A stretch of 64,000 nucleotides of DNA from Flavobacterium psychrophilum (lineage in GTDB: Bacteria > Bacteroidota > Bacteroidia > Flavobacteriales > Flavobacteriaceae): positions 1 to 64,000 of the forward strand of contig CAMAQD010000001.1 of NCBI GenBank assembly GCA_945860385.1. Direction: 5' to 3'. A program made the position numbers and the translations under genes. Under the pieces are notes generated by a model, which saw nothing but the letters and a program-made list of their open reading frames with translations, did not search any database and was not told the DNA's origin. Numbering within the stretch: the stretch's first letter is position 1; every line of letters starts with the position of its first letter. This document shows positions 45,763 through 54,496 of this stretch, piece by piece.

Positions 45763-46977
45763 ATGATTAACCCATCAGCATCCGGTTGGATAGACAAATT
45801 TTTCCTGAAACAAAAATCCTCTCTGTTTCCTGCTGAGATGCAACCCACTATATTCTACAAAAAAGTTAGGGAAACAGGCTTTATTTATGGTCACATCGTT
45901 TCTTTTGACACCTCATTTTCAATAAATTCAAAAGGCTGGCTTCAAAACGAAATTTCAAAACTGGCACTGCTCAACACTTTGTATGGCATTTATGAATTAA
46001 GCAATCCCGAAAGCACTCCCGAAAACTTTATTTCGGAAGCAGTTAATTTCTACAACAAAATGAATCCTCAGGGTTTTAGCTTATTTAAAAAAATAATGCC
46101 TGATGACACCATATCAATAGCCTTAGAAAAAATAATTGACAGTCGGGTTCAAACCAATATCGACATTATCAACAAAAACTTTTCGCATATTGTTACCAAT
46201 GCCCTGTTATTTATAGATGTTTTGGCTTTTCGCCAATACTTGATTAATGGAGAAATTCCAGAAAAATATTTAAAAAAAATAGAAGAAGCGATTATAAGTA
46301 TCGTATCGCTGGCGTTGAAAACCAAAACTACCAAATCAAAATACGATGATTTATTAATCAAACTTTTTGAATCATCGGTTCGCTACAGTAAATTCTCGAA
46401 AGTTAATGTTCAGTCCCAAAATTTCGGAATGGATGAGTTACAATTAGACTATTTTACATATAGTTTAGAAAAACAATATCTGGTAGATATGGCTGGAATG
46501 GCCTTGTGGAGTGATGGAATTATCGAAAACAACGAAGCTTACTTTCTTTATAAATTAGCCGAATTGCTGGATGTTCCCGATGATTTTGTAACCGAAAGTA
46601 TGGAGAAAACGAATGAATTTATTACCCAATTCAGGAAAGAAATCCCTTATTTTAATTACTCCAATCCGGTCAAACATTTTTATAACCAAACCACTCAAAC
46701 CGTTGTAAAACTGATTACTCGAAACAAAAACAGATTGGTCAAGGAAATTCTTGAAAGTAAGGAATTGATGCTGTTATTAGCCTATTCCACCCGAAGAGAT
46801 TTGAGTGAAAAAGAAAAAAAGAAGGTAAGAAAACAATTGTTGGATATTTGCAAAACCATTCCGTCTTTGGCAATATTTCTTTTACCTGGCGGAAGTTTAT
46901 TATTGCCTATTTTTATCAAATTTATTCCAACGCTTTTGCCATCGTCCTTCAATGAAAATCTGGAAAACGAAGAGTAA
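45763..46977 (+). CDS. LETM1-related protein (biofilm-associated type)
   Basis: 404 aa, mostly helical and without a signal peptide. The C-terminal 60 residues (DLSEKEKKKVRKQLLDICKTIPSL, then FLLPGGSLLLPIFIKFIPTLLPSSF) carry the LETM1-like pattern of a basic helix followed by a membrane-inserting P-G-S-L-L-L-P segment. The middle contains a TerB-like helical stretch (MALWSDGIIENNEAYFLYKLAELLDV). In Flavobacteriia this family has been tied to biofilm behaviour; the mechanism is unknown. Confidence 0.8.
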   Translation: MINPSASGWIDKFFLKQKSSLFPAEMQPTIFYKKVRETGFIYGHIVSFDTSFSINSKGWLQNEISKLALLNTLYGIYELSNPESTPENFISEAVNFYNKMNPQGFSLFKKIMPDDTISIALEKIIDSRVQTNIDIINKNFSHIVTNALLFIDVLAFRQYLINGEIPEKYLKKIEEAIISIVSLALKTKTTKSKYDDLLIKLFESSVRYSKFSKVNVQSQNFGMDELQLDYFTYSLEKQYLVDMAGMALWSDGIIENNEAYFLYKLAELLDVPDDFVTESMEKTNEFITQFRKEIPYFNYSNPVKHFYNQTTQTVVKLITRNKNRLVKEILESKELMLLLAYSTRRDLSEKEKKKVRKQLLDICKTIPSLAIFLLPGGSLLLPIFIKFIPTLLPSSFNENLENEE

Positions 46978-46999
46978 TATAAGATAATCTTCTCAACAA

Positions 47000-47038
47000 A
47001 AAAACCACTAATTCAGACTTTAATCTGTGAATTAGTGG
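47000..47038. terminator. Terminator between the LETM1-related and carbonic anhydrase genes
   Basis: CCACTAATTC (47005-47014) and GAATTAGTGG (47029-47038), with inner AGA/TCT pairs. A T run follows on the minus strand, so it serves the carbonic anhydrase gene best. Confidence 0.7.
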
Positions 47039-47088
47039 CTATATTTATTAATAATTTAGCTAAATTTTAGCCGGTTAAATTTGTTTAT

Positions 47089-47724
47089 CTAAAACTTCAA
47101 CTGATAAACATCAGCTAAGTCTTTATCACAACTGAAATTCACATTCAAATCCGTTACATAACCCGAATTCAATCCGTAAACCCAACCATGTAAAGAGAGT
47201 TCCTGCCCCCTTTTCCAAGCGGATTGCACTATCGAAGTTTTCGCCAAATCATACACTTGTTCCATAACATTCAATTCGACAAATCTGTTGAAACGTTCCG
47301 TCTCATCGGCGATTGCATCTAATTCGACTTGATGAAAACGATACACGTCTTTAATATGACGAATCCAATTGTCAATAATGCCCACTGAATCATTCCCCAT
47401 TGCAGCTTTGATTCCACCGCAACCATAATGACCGCAAACCAAAACGTGTCTCACCTTCAAAACATTAACAGCATAATCCAAAACGCTCAACATATTCATA
47501 TCCGAATGAATGACCATATTGGCAATATTTCTATGCACAAAAGTTTCACCTGGTTTTGCTCCAATGATTTCATTAGCTGGAACTCTACTATCCGAACAGC
47601 CAATCCAAAGCAAAGGTGGAGATTGACCTTTGGCAAGATCTTGAAAATAATTAGGATCCAGTGCCAAGGACTCTTCAACCCATTTTTTATTTCTTTCTAA
47701 AATTTTATTATAGAATTCGCTCAT
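47089..47724 (-). CDS. can: Beta-class carbonic anhydrase
   Basis: 211 aa from the ATG at 47724 (MSEFYNKILERNKKW). Zinc ligands and the Asp-Arg pair are visible in WIGCSDSRVPANEI and HYGCGGIKAAM. It interconverts CO2 and bicarbonate for carboxylases. An earlier in-frame TTG at 47748 sits inside the TATTTTTG promoter box, so it is not the start. Confidence 0.95.
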   Translation of the reverse strand: MSEFYNKILERNKKWVEESLALDPNYFQDLAKGQSPPLLWIGCSDSRVPANEIIGAKPGETFVHRNIANMVIHSDMNMLSVLDYAVNVLKVRHVLVCGHYGCGGIKAAMGNDSVGIIDNWIRHIKDVYRFHQVELDAIADETERFNRFVELNVMEQVYDLAKTSIVQSAWKRGQELSLHGWVYGLNSGYVTDLNVNFSCDKDLADVYQLKF

Positions 47725-47745
47725 TGCTGTTAGTGTTTGTTTTTC

Positions 47746-47753
47746 CAAAAATA
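47746..47753 (-). promoter_or_regulatory. -7 box of the carbonic anhydrase gene
   Basis: Minus-strand TATTTTTG, 22 bp before ATG 47724. Confidence 0.5.
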
Positions 47754-47798
47754 GGAAAATATAATCAATTTAAAAACCTGAATGTCCTTTGAATATCG

Positions 47799-48272
47799 TT
47801 ATTCGTTTTGCCAAGCTTTTAGCATCCAAATGGTTTTCTCTTGTTCTGCAATAAAATCACTTATCATCGAATTCGTTCCTTCATCATCAATTTCGCCTGA
47901 TTTTTTCAAGATAACTCTTTCGATAGCAAGTAATTTTGACAATGATGATACTATTATTTCAATAGCTTTTTCATCGTTATGAATATTTTTTCCTATTTCA
48001 AGTTTATTATTTTTGATATAATCCTCGAAAGTGTGCAACGGAACAGCGTCTAATGTTAACACCCGCTCGGCAATCAAATCAATTTTTATTTGGCTGTCAT
48101 TGTACAATTCTTCAAATTTTAAATGCAAATCGAAAAATCGTTTCCCACGAATATTCCAATGCAAACCTCTCAAATTCTGATAATAGATTTGAAAATTGGC
48201 TAATAAAACATTCAATTCGGACGCTAAAACATCAGCTTCGGCGCTTGGTAATCCAATACTATTTAATTTCAT
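47799..48272 (-). CDS. dps: Dps-family ferritin-like DNA protection protein
   Basis: 157 aa, four-helix ferritin fold. The inter-subunit ferroxidase residues are visible in LRGLHWNIRGKRFFDLHLKFEELY (His, Asp/Glu) and DLIAERVLTLD. Dps dodecamers oxidise Fe(II) with hydrogen peroxide and coat DNA. It is transcribed away from oxyR across a 101-bp gap, a standard OxyR target arrangement. Confidence 0.93.
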   Translation of the reverse strand: MKLNSIGLPSAEADVLASELNVLLANFQIYYQNLRGLHWNIRGKRFFDLHLKFEELYNDSQIKIDLIAERVLTLDAVPLHTFEDYIKNNKLEIGKNIHNDEKAIEIIVSSLSKLLAIERVILKKSGEIDDEGTNSMISDFIAEQEKTIWMLKAWQNE

Positions 48273-48295
48273 AATGTAATTATTTTTATTTCATT

Positions 48296-48354
48296 CAAAT
48301 TTACGAAATATACCATCTTTATACTATAAGTTAAATTGATTGTTTTTATATTTG
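48296..48354. promoter_or_regulatory. Divergent dps/oxyR promoter region
   Basis: Minus-strand TAAATTTG (48303-48296) for dps and plus-strand TATATTTG (48347-48354) for oxyR. The 43 bp between is the likely OxyR site (ATACTATAAG-type AT dyads). The operator itself cannot be pinned down. Confidence 0.5.
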
Positions 48355-48373
48355 CATCATAAAATACTATACA

Positions 48374-49315
48374 ATGACGATTACACAACTTCAATATGTC
48401 TTGGCTGTAGCCGAACATAAAAATTTTACTCTTGCTGCCGAAAAATGTTTCGTTACCCAACCAACTTTAAGCATGCAAATTCAAAAAATTGAGGAAGAAC
48501 TCAATATTTTGATTTTCGACAGGAGCAAAAAACCAATTCAACTCACCACTATTGGTCAAAAAATCGTAGAACAAGCCAAAAATATTGTCAACGAAGCGGG
48601 GAAAATAAAAGATATTGTCGAATATCAAAAAGGATTCATTGGCGGCGAATTTCGCATTGGAATTATTCCAACGATTATGCCAACGCTTTTGCCCATGTTT
48701 TTGAATAATTTTATCAAAAAATATCCAAAAATAAAACTCATAATAGAAGAGTTGAATACCAATGAGATTATCATGAAATTAAAAAATGGTCATCTGGATG
48801 CGGCTATTGCAGCAACGCCGTTGGAAGACGAAAAAATTAAGGAAATTGTGTTGTATTACGAACCTTTTGTAGCTTATGTTCCAGAAAATAATATCATTTC
48901 TCAGAAAGCCGAAATCGAAATTTTCGATTTAAATCTTGATGAAATTTTGTTATTGCAAGACGGGCATTGTTTTAGAGACGGCATTTTAAATTTATGCAAA
49001 AACAAGGAGATGACCGGTAAAAACTCATTTCAATTAGAGAGCGGAAGTTTTGAAACCTTAATAAAATTGGCCGACGAAGGATTGGGAACCACACTTCTGC
49101 CCTATTTGCATACGTTGAATTTGAACGATAAAGACAAATTAAAACTAAGACAATTCAAAGAACCTAAACCGGCTCGAGAAGTAAGTTTAATTTATCCAAA
49201 AAGCGAATTGAAAATACACATTATTGATGCGCTTAGAAATACTATTTCGGGTGTTGTGAAGGGAGCAATTGCATTTCAAAATGTTCAAATAATCAGTCCT
49301 ATTGCAAAGAAATAA
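48374..49315 (+). CDS. oxyR: LysR-family peroxide sensor OxyR
   Basis: 313 aa. The N-terminal winged helix (ITQLQYVLAVAEHKNFTLAAEKCFVTQPTLSMQI) is LysR-type. The redox pair is in LLQDGHCFRDGILNLCKN, corresponding to Cys199 and Cys208 of E. coli OxyR (GHCLRD...C). Peroxide forms the disulfide and activates dps, catalase and similar genes. It ends at a strong bidirectional terminator. Confidence 0.95.
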   Translation: MTITQLQYVLAVAEHKNFTLAAEKCFVTQPTLSMQIQKIEEELNILIFDRSKKPIQLTTIGQKIVEQAKNIVNEAGKIKDIVEYQKGFIGGEFRIGIIPTIMPTLLPMFLNNFIKKYPKIKLIIEELNTNEIIMKLKNGHLDAAIAATPLEDEKIKEIVLYYEPFVAYVPENNIISQKAEIEIFDLNLDEILLLQDGHCFRDGILNLCKNKEMTGKNSFQLESGSFETLIKLADEGLGTTLLPYLHTLNLNDKDKLKLRQFKEPKPAREVSLIYPKSELKIHIIDALRNTISGVVKGAIAFQNVQIISPIAKK

Positions 49316-49348
49316 AAAAAAGGATGTCCATCAAGACATCCTTTTTTT
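49314..49348. terminator. Bidirectional terminator after oxyR
   Basis: AAAAAAAAGGATGTC (49314-49328) and GACATCCTTTTTTT (49335-49348) with a 6-nt loop. Confidence 0.9.
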
Positions 49349-49366
49349 ATAAATTAACTATTATTT

Positions 49367-51403
49367 CTAATTTTCTAAAGGCAAGAATCCGTAAGTTTTA
49401 GAATAATACAACATTTGTTCTGCAAAAGATTTGGGTTGTTTTACTTCAATCGAAATAATTTCTCCTTTGGCATTCGATTTTGGAACCAAAACCGGATTTA
49501 CAAAACCACTATACGGAGCCGATGCAAATTGTTTGTTTCTTTCCAAAACTTCGGCGTGGATTTTTTGATCCACTTTTACACCATAATTTTCAACTAAAGC
49601 TTTTCCAGCTTCGTAATCACCTTCAGATTTGATGCGCTGTATTTCACGTAACAATTGTCCGAATAAATCGTGTAATTTGTCGTAATCGGTAATATTGAAA
49701 TAGGTCTTTCCGTTGCGGGTCAATTGCTCAATAACATTGTCTTTTTTTCCTTTTTCGAAAACCCAAGCACTTACAAACTGACGGTTTCTCATATGCGCTT
49801 CTTCGATGTTAGCTCCCGGTTCTAAACGAACAAGTTGTGTCATCAATCCATTTCGTATGTAACTGTCGTAGGATTCCATTCCTAGTTTTTTCCAATCATC
49901 GACCAATCCTAGTTCCTGCAATTTTGAATTATAGACATAATATAAACCCACTAAATCGGCTCTTCCTTCTTCGAGAGTTGAAGCATAACTTTTCAAAGTT
50001 TCTTTTGGTGTTCCCACTCCAGGATTGATTTGCCCAGAAGCATGACCAATTACTTCGTGTAAAGCAGTGTGCATTTTATCTCCTAATTCCGCGTATTTTT
50101 CAGCCAAAGCAATTTCTTCGGTATCATTAGCAAATTCTTGCAATTTCCCTTTTCCTCCGGCATTATTATATGAGTCAATAATATTTCCTAAAGAAACTGA
50201 TTTGGAACCGTGTTCAGCACGAATCCAGTCAGAATTGGGAAGGTTAACACCAATTGGCGTAGCAGGAGAAGAATCGCCAGATTCACCAGCAACAACAACC
50301 GTTTTATAGGACACACCAACCACATTTTTCTTTTTATTTTCGGGAATCAAAGGAGAATTATCTTCAAACCACTGGGCGTTTTTAGAAATTACTTCCATTT
50401 TTTTAGACATATCAAAGTCTTTAATTTGGACAATGCTTTCATAGGAACCTCTATATCCCAAAGGATCATTATACACTTCGATAAAACTGTTGATGTAGTC
50501 AATATTTCCTTCTGTGGCCTGTGACCAAGCAATGTTGTAATCGTCCCAGGTTTTCAAACTTCCTGATTTGTAATAACTGATAAGTAGGCCGATGGCATCG
50601 CCTTGTTGCTTGTTTTCAGCAACAGTTTGTGCTTTTTCGAGCCAATAAACGACATTGTTAATCGCTGCCCCATACATTCCTCCACTTTTCCAGACTTTTT
50701 CTTCTAATTGTCCTTGCGAATTGCGAATTAATTTGGAATTCAAACCATAAGAATAAGGTCTTTTGGCATCAGGACTAGTTTTCTTTGCATAAAAAGCTTC
50801 AACTTCTTTTGCCGTAATTCCTTTGTCATAAAAATTGATAGCTGAACCTTCTAATAATCCTTTGGATTCGTCAAGATTTACTTTTTTGGCATCGGCATCG
50901 TTAAAAAGAACGCTCACAATTGATGGCGATAAACTTGTTTTTGTAGCTTTCAGCAAACCATTAAAATAAGCAGCAGAAAATGCAGGTTTGATTTTATCAT
51001 TCGAATAATGATGGTGAATTCCGTTGGCAAACCATACTCTTTTGATATAAATTTCAAAATTCTTCCAGTCATTCGACTTTTTATCTCCTTTATAATTTAC
51101 ATAAATATTTTCGAGCGCTTTTCTGATTTTTAGATTGTATTTATAATGTTGATCATAAATAATATCTCGCCCAGAATAACCAGCCTGGGTAAGATAATAT
51201 ACTAATTTTTGTTCTTTGAGTGTTAGATTTTCCCAACCCGGAATTTGGTAACGCAACACTTTAATGTCGGCAAATTGTTCGACAACATATTCAAAAGGCG
51301 CTCCTTCAGCAGTTTTTACGGTCTTGGTTTTAGTTGTCTGCGCATTGCAAACAAGTGAAGCGCTCAGTGCCAAAAAGAAACCGGCAATTTTAAGTAATTT
51401 CAT
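49367..51403 (-). CDS. M49-family dipeptidyl peptidase III-like metallopeptidase
   Basis: 678 aa. A signal peptide (MKLLKIAGFFLALSASLVCNAQ) shows export. The M49 zinc motif H-E-x-x-G-H is in MHTALHEVIGHASGQ and the second zinc ligand in TLEEGRADLVGLYYV. It releases dipeptides from the N-terminus of short peptides. Close homologues are sometimes mislabelled dihydrofolate reductase, for which there is no support. It is a single gene. Confidence 0.92.
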   Translation of the reverse strand: MKLLKIAGFFLALSASLVCNAQTTKTKTVKTAEGAPFEYVVEQFADIKVLRYQIPGWENLTLKEQKLVYYLTQAGYSGRDIIYDQHYKYNLKIRKALENIYVNYKGDKKSNDWKNFEIYIKRVWFANGIHHHYSNDKIKPAFSAAYFNGLLKATKTSLSPSIVSVLFNDADAKKVNLDESKGLLEGSAINFYDKGITAKEVEAFYAKKTSPDAKRPYSYGLNSKLIRNSQGQLEEKVWKSGGMYGAAINNVVYWLEKAQTVAENKQQGDAIGLLISYYKSGSLKTWDDYNIAWSQATEGNIDYINSFIEVYNDPLGYRGSYESIVQIKDFDMSKKMEVISKNAQWFEDNSPLIPENKKKNVVGVSYKTVVVAGESGDSSPATPIGVNLPNSDWIRAEHGSKSVSLGNIIDSYNNAGGKGKLQEFANDTEEIALAEKYAELGDKMHTALHEVIGHASGQINPGVGTPKETLKSYASTLEEGRADLVGLYYVYNSKLQELGLVDDWKKLGMESYDSYIRNGLMTQLVRLEPGANIEEAHMRNRQFVSAWVFEKGKKDNVIEQLTRNGKTYFNITDYDKLHDLFGQLLREIQRIKSEGDYEAGKALVENYGVKVDQKIHAEVLERNKQFASAPYSGFVNPVLVPKSNAKGEIISIEVKQPKSFAEQMLYYSKTYGFLPLEN

Positions 51404-51436
51404 CTATGTTGATTTAGTTGTTTAAAAAATATCTAA

Positions 51437-51470
51437 CAAATGTACATTTTATTAAATAATTTGTAACAAA
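51437..51470 (-). promoter_or_regulatory. Promoter of the M49 peptidase gene
   Basis: Minus-strand TTTG (51470-51467), 22 bases, then TACATTTG (51444-51437). Confidence 0.55.
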
Positions 51471-51653
51471 TAAAATTATTTTGACAAAATTATATGATAA
51501 TAAACTATTGACTTCAACTGCTAATTTCAGTAGTACCACTAAGTGTTTGTCAATATACAATTTGAAAAAAATTGAGATTATATTTATACTTTTTGCATCG
51601 TTCAACGTATTAATAAAATTTCTAACTTTACAACTGAAATTAACCTATCGATT

Positions 51654-52763
51654 ATGAGAATTTTAAAGTACCTCTTTCTATTACTTTTACTAAGTTTTGT
51701 AGCATTATCCATTTTTATAGCTACTCAAAAAGGAGTATTTACAGTTGAAAAAAGCAAGATTATTGATTCGCCAAGATCTTCGGTATTTAGTTATGCCAAC
51801 GATTTAAAAAATTGGAAAGATTGGAATTCATTAGCAGTCGAAGATTCACTTATCAACATCACTTATTCTAATAAAACCAGTGGAACAGGCAGTTTTTGTA
51901 ATTGGGACGGAAAAGAAGGAAGCGGTGAATTGAAAACGATAAACACAAAAGAAAACGATAGCATTTATCAAACGATGAGTTTTAATGGAAATTCTGCAGA
52001 TATTGTACTCAGTTTTAAAGATACTTTGGGCAAAACAAAAGTGACTTGGAAAGCAAAAGGCAGAATGAGCTTCCTTTTTAAGGTAAAAACTATTTTTGAT
52101 GGCGGCGCCAATAGAATATTTGGAAGCATTTTCGAAAAAAGTTTGGCTAATTTAGATAAAAGATTAGACTACGAAATAAATACTTATAATGTAAATGTAA
52201 ATGGAGTCGTAAAAAAACTAGAAGCATATTATCTTGCTCAAACATTTACCAGTGAGTTTTCAAATGTTAGCAAAAATTCTGGAATCGTGTTTTCTAAAAT
52301 TACTACTTTTTGTAACAATAATAATATCACAGTAAACGGAAAACCTTTTGTTATTTATCACACTTACGACACTTCAAACAAGCTAACCAAAATGTCGATC
52401 TGTATTCCTATTAAAGAATCCATTTTTATAACCGAAGGAAGCGAAATTTTATCAGACACTCTGAAATCATTCGAGGCTGTAAAAACAACGCTTACAGGTG
52501 ATTACTCGCACACAAGCAAAGCCTTAAGTAAAACAATAGATTATTTCAAAAAGAATAATCTTAAATCAGACCCTATATTCTCTCGTCTCGAAGTATATTC
52601 GATTGGTAAAAATGAAATCAATAGTCCATCCAAATGGAAGACCGAAATTTATTTTCCTACAAAACAAAAAGTGGTCTATGCAAAACCTGTATTAATGCCA
52701 ACTACCACTGAAGAAATTGTTCCAAAACCGGTAGAACAAAAAGAAATTCCATCTGAATTTTAA
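51654..52763 (+). CDS. Membrane-anchored SRPBCC plus GyrI-like domain protein
   Basis: 369 aa. One N-terminal membrane helix (ILKYLFLLLLLSFVALSIFIA) is followed by an SRPBCC (START-like) domain (FTVEKSKIIDSPRSSVFSYANDLKNWKDWNSLA). A C-terminal GyrI-like or effector-binding fold (about 195-345; KPFVIYHTYDTSNKLTKMSICIPI) completes it. Both folds bind small hydrophobic ligands. The ligand and function are unknown. It lies directly upstream of the ECF sigma operon. Confidence 0.8.
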   Translation: MRILKYLFLLLLLSFVALSIFIATQKGVFTVEKSKIIDSPRSSVFSYANDLKNWKDWNSLAVEDSLINITYSNKTSGTGSFCNWDGKEGSGELKTINTKENDSIYQTMSFNGNSADIVLSFKDTLGKTKVTWKAKGRMSFLFKVKTIFDGGANRIFGSIFEKSLANLDKRLDYEINTYNVNVNGVVKKLEAYYLAQTFTSEFSNVSKNSGIVFSKITTFCNNNNITVNGKPFVIYHTYDTSNKLTKMSICIPIKESIFITEGSEILSDTLKSFEAVKTTLTGDYSHTSKALSKTIDYFKKNNLKSDPIFSRLEVYSIGKNEINSPSKWKTEIYFPTKQKVVYAKPVLMPTTTEEIVPKPVEQKEIPSEF

Positions 52764-52825
52764 TTTTTTTTTTATTGTGATTAAACCTATTTGAGAAATT
52801 CCAATCTAATCTATAAATTACAGCT

Positions 52826-53368
52826 TTGCAAGAGGAAAAGGAATTTATTCAGGAATTATTAAACCCGAAAACGCAAAATCAAGCGTTTGGAAAACTCTTG
52901 AAAGATTATCAGAAACCGCTTTACAATCACATACGGAATATCGTCTTGAACCACGATGATGCCCATGATGTTTTGCAAAATACTTTCGTAAAAGTGTTTC
53001 AAAATTTGATCAAATTTAAAGGAGAAAGCAAACTGTTTTCTTGGATTTATCGAATTGCAACTAATGAAGCATTGACTTTTTTAGCCCAAAAAGCAAAAAA
53101 AAATGGAGTTTCATCCGAAACTTTGCAAAACAAAACCATTGACAATTTGCAAGCCGACGTTTATTTTGATGGAAATGAAATTCAAATAAAATTGCAAAAA
53201 GCAATTGTATTGTTGCCCGAAAAACAACAATTAATCTTTAAAATGAAATATTTTGAAGAACTGAAATACGAAGAAATCTCGGAAATACTGGGAACTTCGG
53301 TTGGCGCTTTGAAAGCATCTTATCATCTTGCAGTTAAAAAAATAGAAGCTTTTGTAACAAAAAATTAA
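52826..53368 (+). CDS. RNA polymerase ECF sigma factor
   Basis: 180 aa. The sigma2 region contains YQKPLYNHIRNIVLNHDDAHDVLQNTFVKVFQNL and SWIYRIATNEALTFL, and sigma4 contains LLPEKQQLIFKMKYFEELKYEEISEILGTSVGALKASYHLAVKKIE. These match ECF factors of the Bacteroidota. Translation must start at the TTG at 52826, because no ATG or GTG is placed to give the conserved MQEEKEF N-terminus. It is followed by an anti-sigma-like membrane protein and a Spy-like sensor, presumably forming an envelope stress circuit. Confidence 0.92.
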   Translation: MQEEKEFIQELLNPKTQNQAFGKLLKDYQKPLYNHIRNIVLNHDDAHDVLQNTFVKVFQNLIKFKGESKLFSWIYRIATNEALTFLAQKAKKNGVSSETLQNKTIDNLQADVYFDGNEIQIKLQKAIVLLPEKQQLIFKMKYFEELKYEEISEILGTSVGALKASYHLAVKKIEAFVTKN

Positions 53369-53398
53369 ACCTTTTGACTTTGATGAAGTCTAACGAGT

Positions 53399-53812
53399 AT
53401 GAAAACATTTAAATTAGATAACGAGCCTAAAATAAATACTGGATTTACAGTTCCTGAGAATTATTTTGAGGATTTTTCGGCAAAAATGATGCAACAATTG
53501 CCTGAGAATGAACCGAAAATAATTTCAATTTATGCTAGGAAAAAAACTTGGATGTATGCAGCTGCCGCGATTATAGTTCTGGCCTTGTCACTTCCTATTT
53601 ATAACAATTATTTTAGTCATTCATCTGAAATTGACGAAACCACTTTGGAAAATTATATTACCTATCAGTCCACTCTTTCTGGTACAGACCTAGTGAATCT
53701 TCTCGATGAGCAAGATATTCAAAAAATGAGTGTTGACCTGAACCTTGAAGATATAACTATCGAAAACGAACTTTCGCAAAACAAAAATTTAGAACAATAC
53801 CTATTAAATTAA
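53399..53812 (+). CDS. Putative anti-sigma factor (single-pass membrane protein)
   Basis: 137 aa. A cytoplasmic N-terminus with FTVPENYFEDFSAKMMQQL (a motif shared by Bacteroidota anti-sigma-like proteins), one membrane helix at about residues 50-68 (WMYAAAAIIVLALSLPIY) and a short acidic periplasmic part. It follows the sigma gene by 30 bp and precedes the sensor by 6 bp, which supports the assignment. There is no zinc-binding anti-sigma motif. Confidence 0.78.
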   Translation: MKTFKLDNEPKINTGFTVPENYFEDFSAKMMQQLPENEPKIISIYARKKTWMYAAAAIIVLALSLPIYNNYFSHSSEIDETTLENYITYQSTLSGTDLVNLLDEQDIQKMSVDLNLEDITIENELSQNKNLEQYLLN

Positions 53813-53818
53813 TACAAA

Positions 53819-54271
53819 ATGAGAACAAATAAATTTTTACTAATTATTATATTTTTAGCTTCGATTCCATTATTTGCACAATCGCAAATGGAAGAAAAGA
53901 AAGAGCAAATTAGAGCTTTGAAAGTTGGTTTTATTACCAATGAATTAGCCTTAACCACTGATGAAGCTGCCAAGTTCTGGCCCATTTATAATGCTTATGA
54001 TGACAAACAATTTGAAATAAGGCATCAAAAAATGAAGGCATTCAAACAACGAATGGATGCTGATTTAGAGAAAATGAACGAAAAAGAAGCGTCTGCTCTA
54101 CTTACTCAAATGGAAAATACAGAAGATGAATTGTATCAAATGAGAAAAAAATTCATCGCAAACCTTAAAGGTGTTTTACCATCTGTTAAAATCATACAAT
54201 TAAAAAAAGCGGAAGACGATTTCAATAGAAAATTGTTACAACAATATCGAAATAAAGGGCCAAGAAAATAA
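53819..54271 (+). CDS. Periplasmic sensor of the ECF sigma operon (Spy/CpxP-like)
   Basis: 150 aa. A signal peptide (MRTNKFLLIIIFLASIPLFAQ) precedes an all-helical, Lys/Glu-rich body with the L-T-x-x-E-A-x-K-F-W-P-I-Y-N pattern (LALTTDEAAKFWPIYNAYDD) seen in sigma-linked periplasmic sensors of Flavobacteriia. It resembles Spy/CpxP chaperones, which hold misfolded proteins and thereby report stress. It is the last gene before a terminator. Confidence 0.82.
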   Translation: MRTNKFLLIIIFLASIPLFAQSQMEEKKEQIRALKVGFITNELALTTDEAAKFWPIYNAYDDKQFEIRHQKMKAFKQRMDADLEKMNEKEASALLTQMENTEDELYQMRKKFIANLKGVLPSVKIIQLKKAEDDFNRKLLQQYRNKGPRK

Positions 54272-54297
54272 TATAATATTTTTTTAAATACTATTTA

Positions 54298-54337
54298 AAA
54301 CCAAGAAATTGTTCATTCGATTTCCTGGTTTTTTTTA
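54298..54337 (+). terminator. Terminator of the ECF sigma operon
   Basis: AACCAAGAAAT and ATTTCCTGGTT form a stem with one mismatch, followed by eight T. Confidence 0.65.
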
Positions 54338-54496
54338 TGAATGCTTACTAAAATCATAATTTTAAAAAATATTTTAAATTATAACTACCTTGTTTTAAGT
54401 TGTTTAAAAATAGAGTCATACAATTCCCCATTATGCAATTAATTAATTGGCACAGTAATTGGTTTGATTCAAAGGAATAACTTAATCTTATTTATT

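Noticed and set aside
49367..51403. Dihydrofolate reductase annotation
   Set aside because: The protein has the M49 zinc motif and no folate reductase features.
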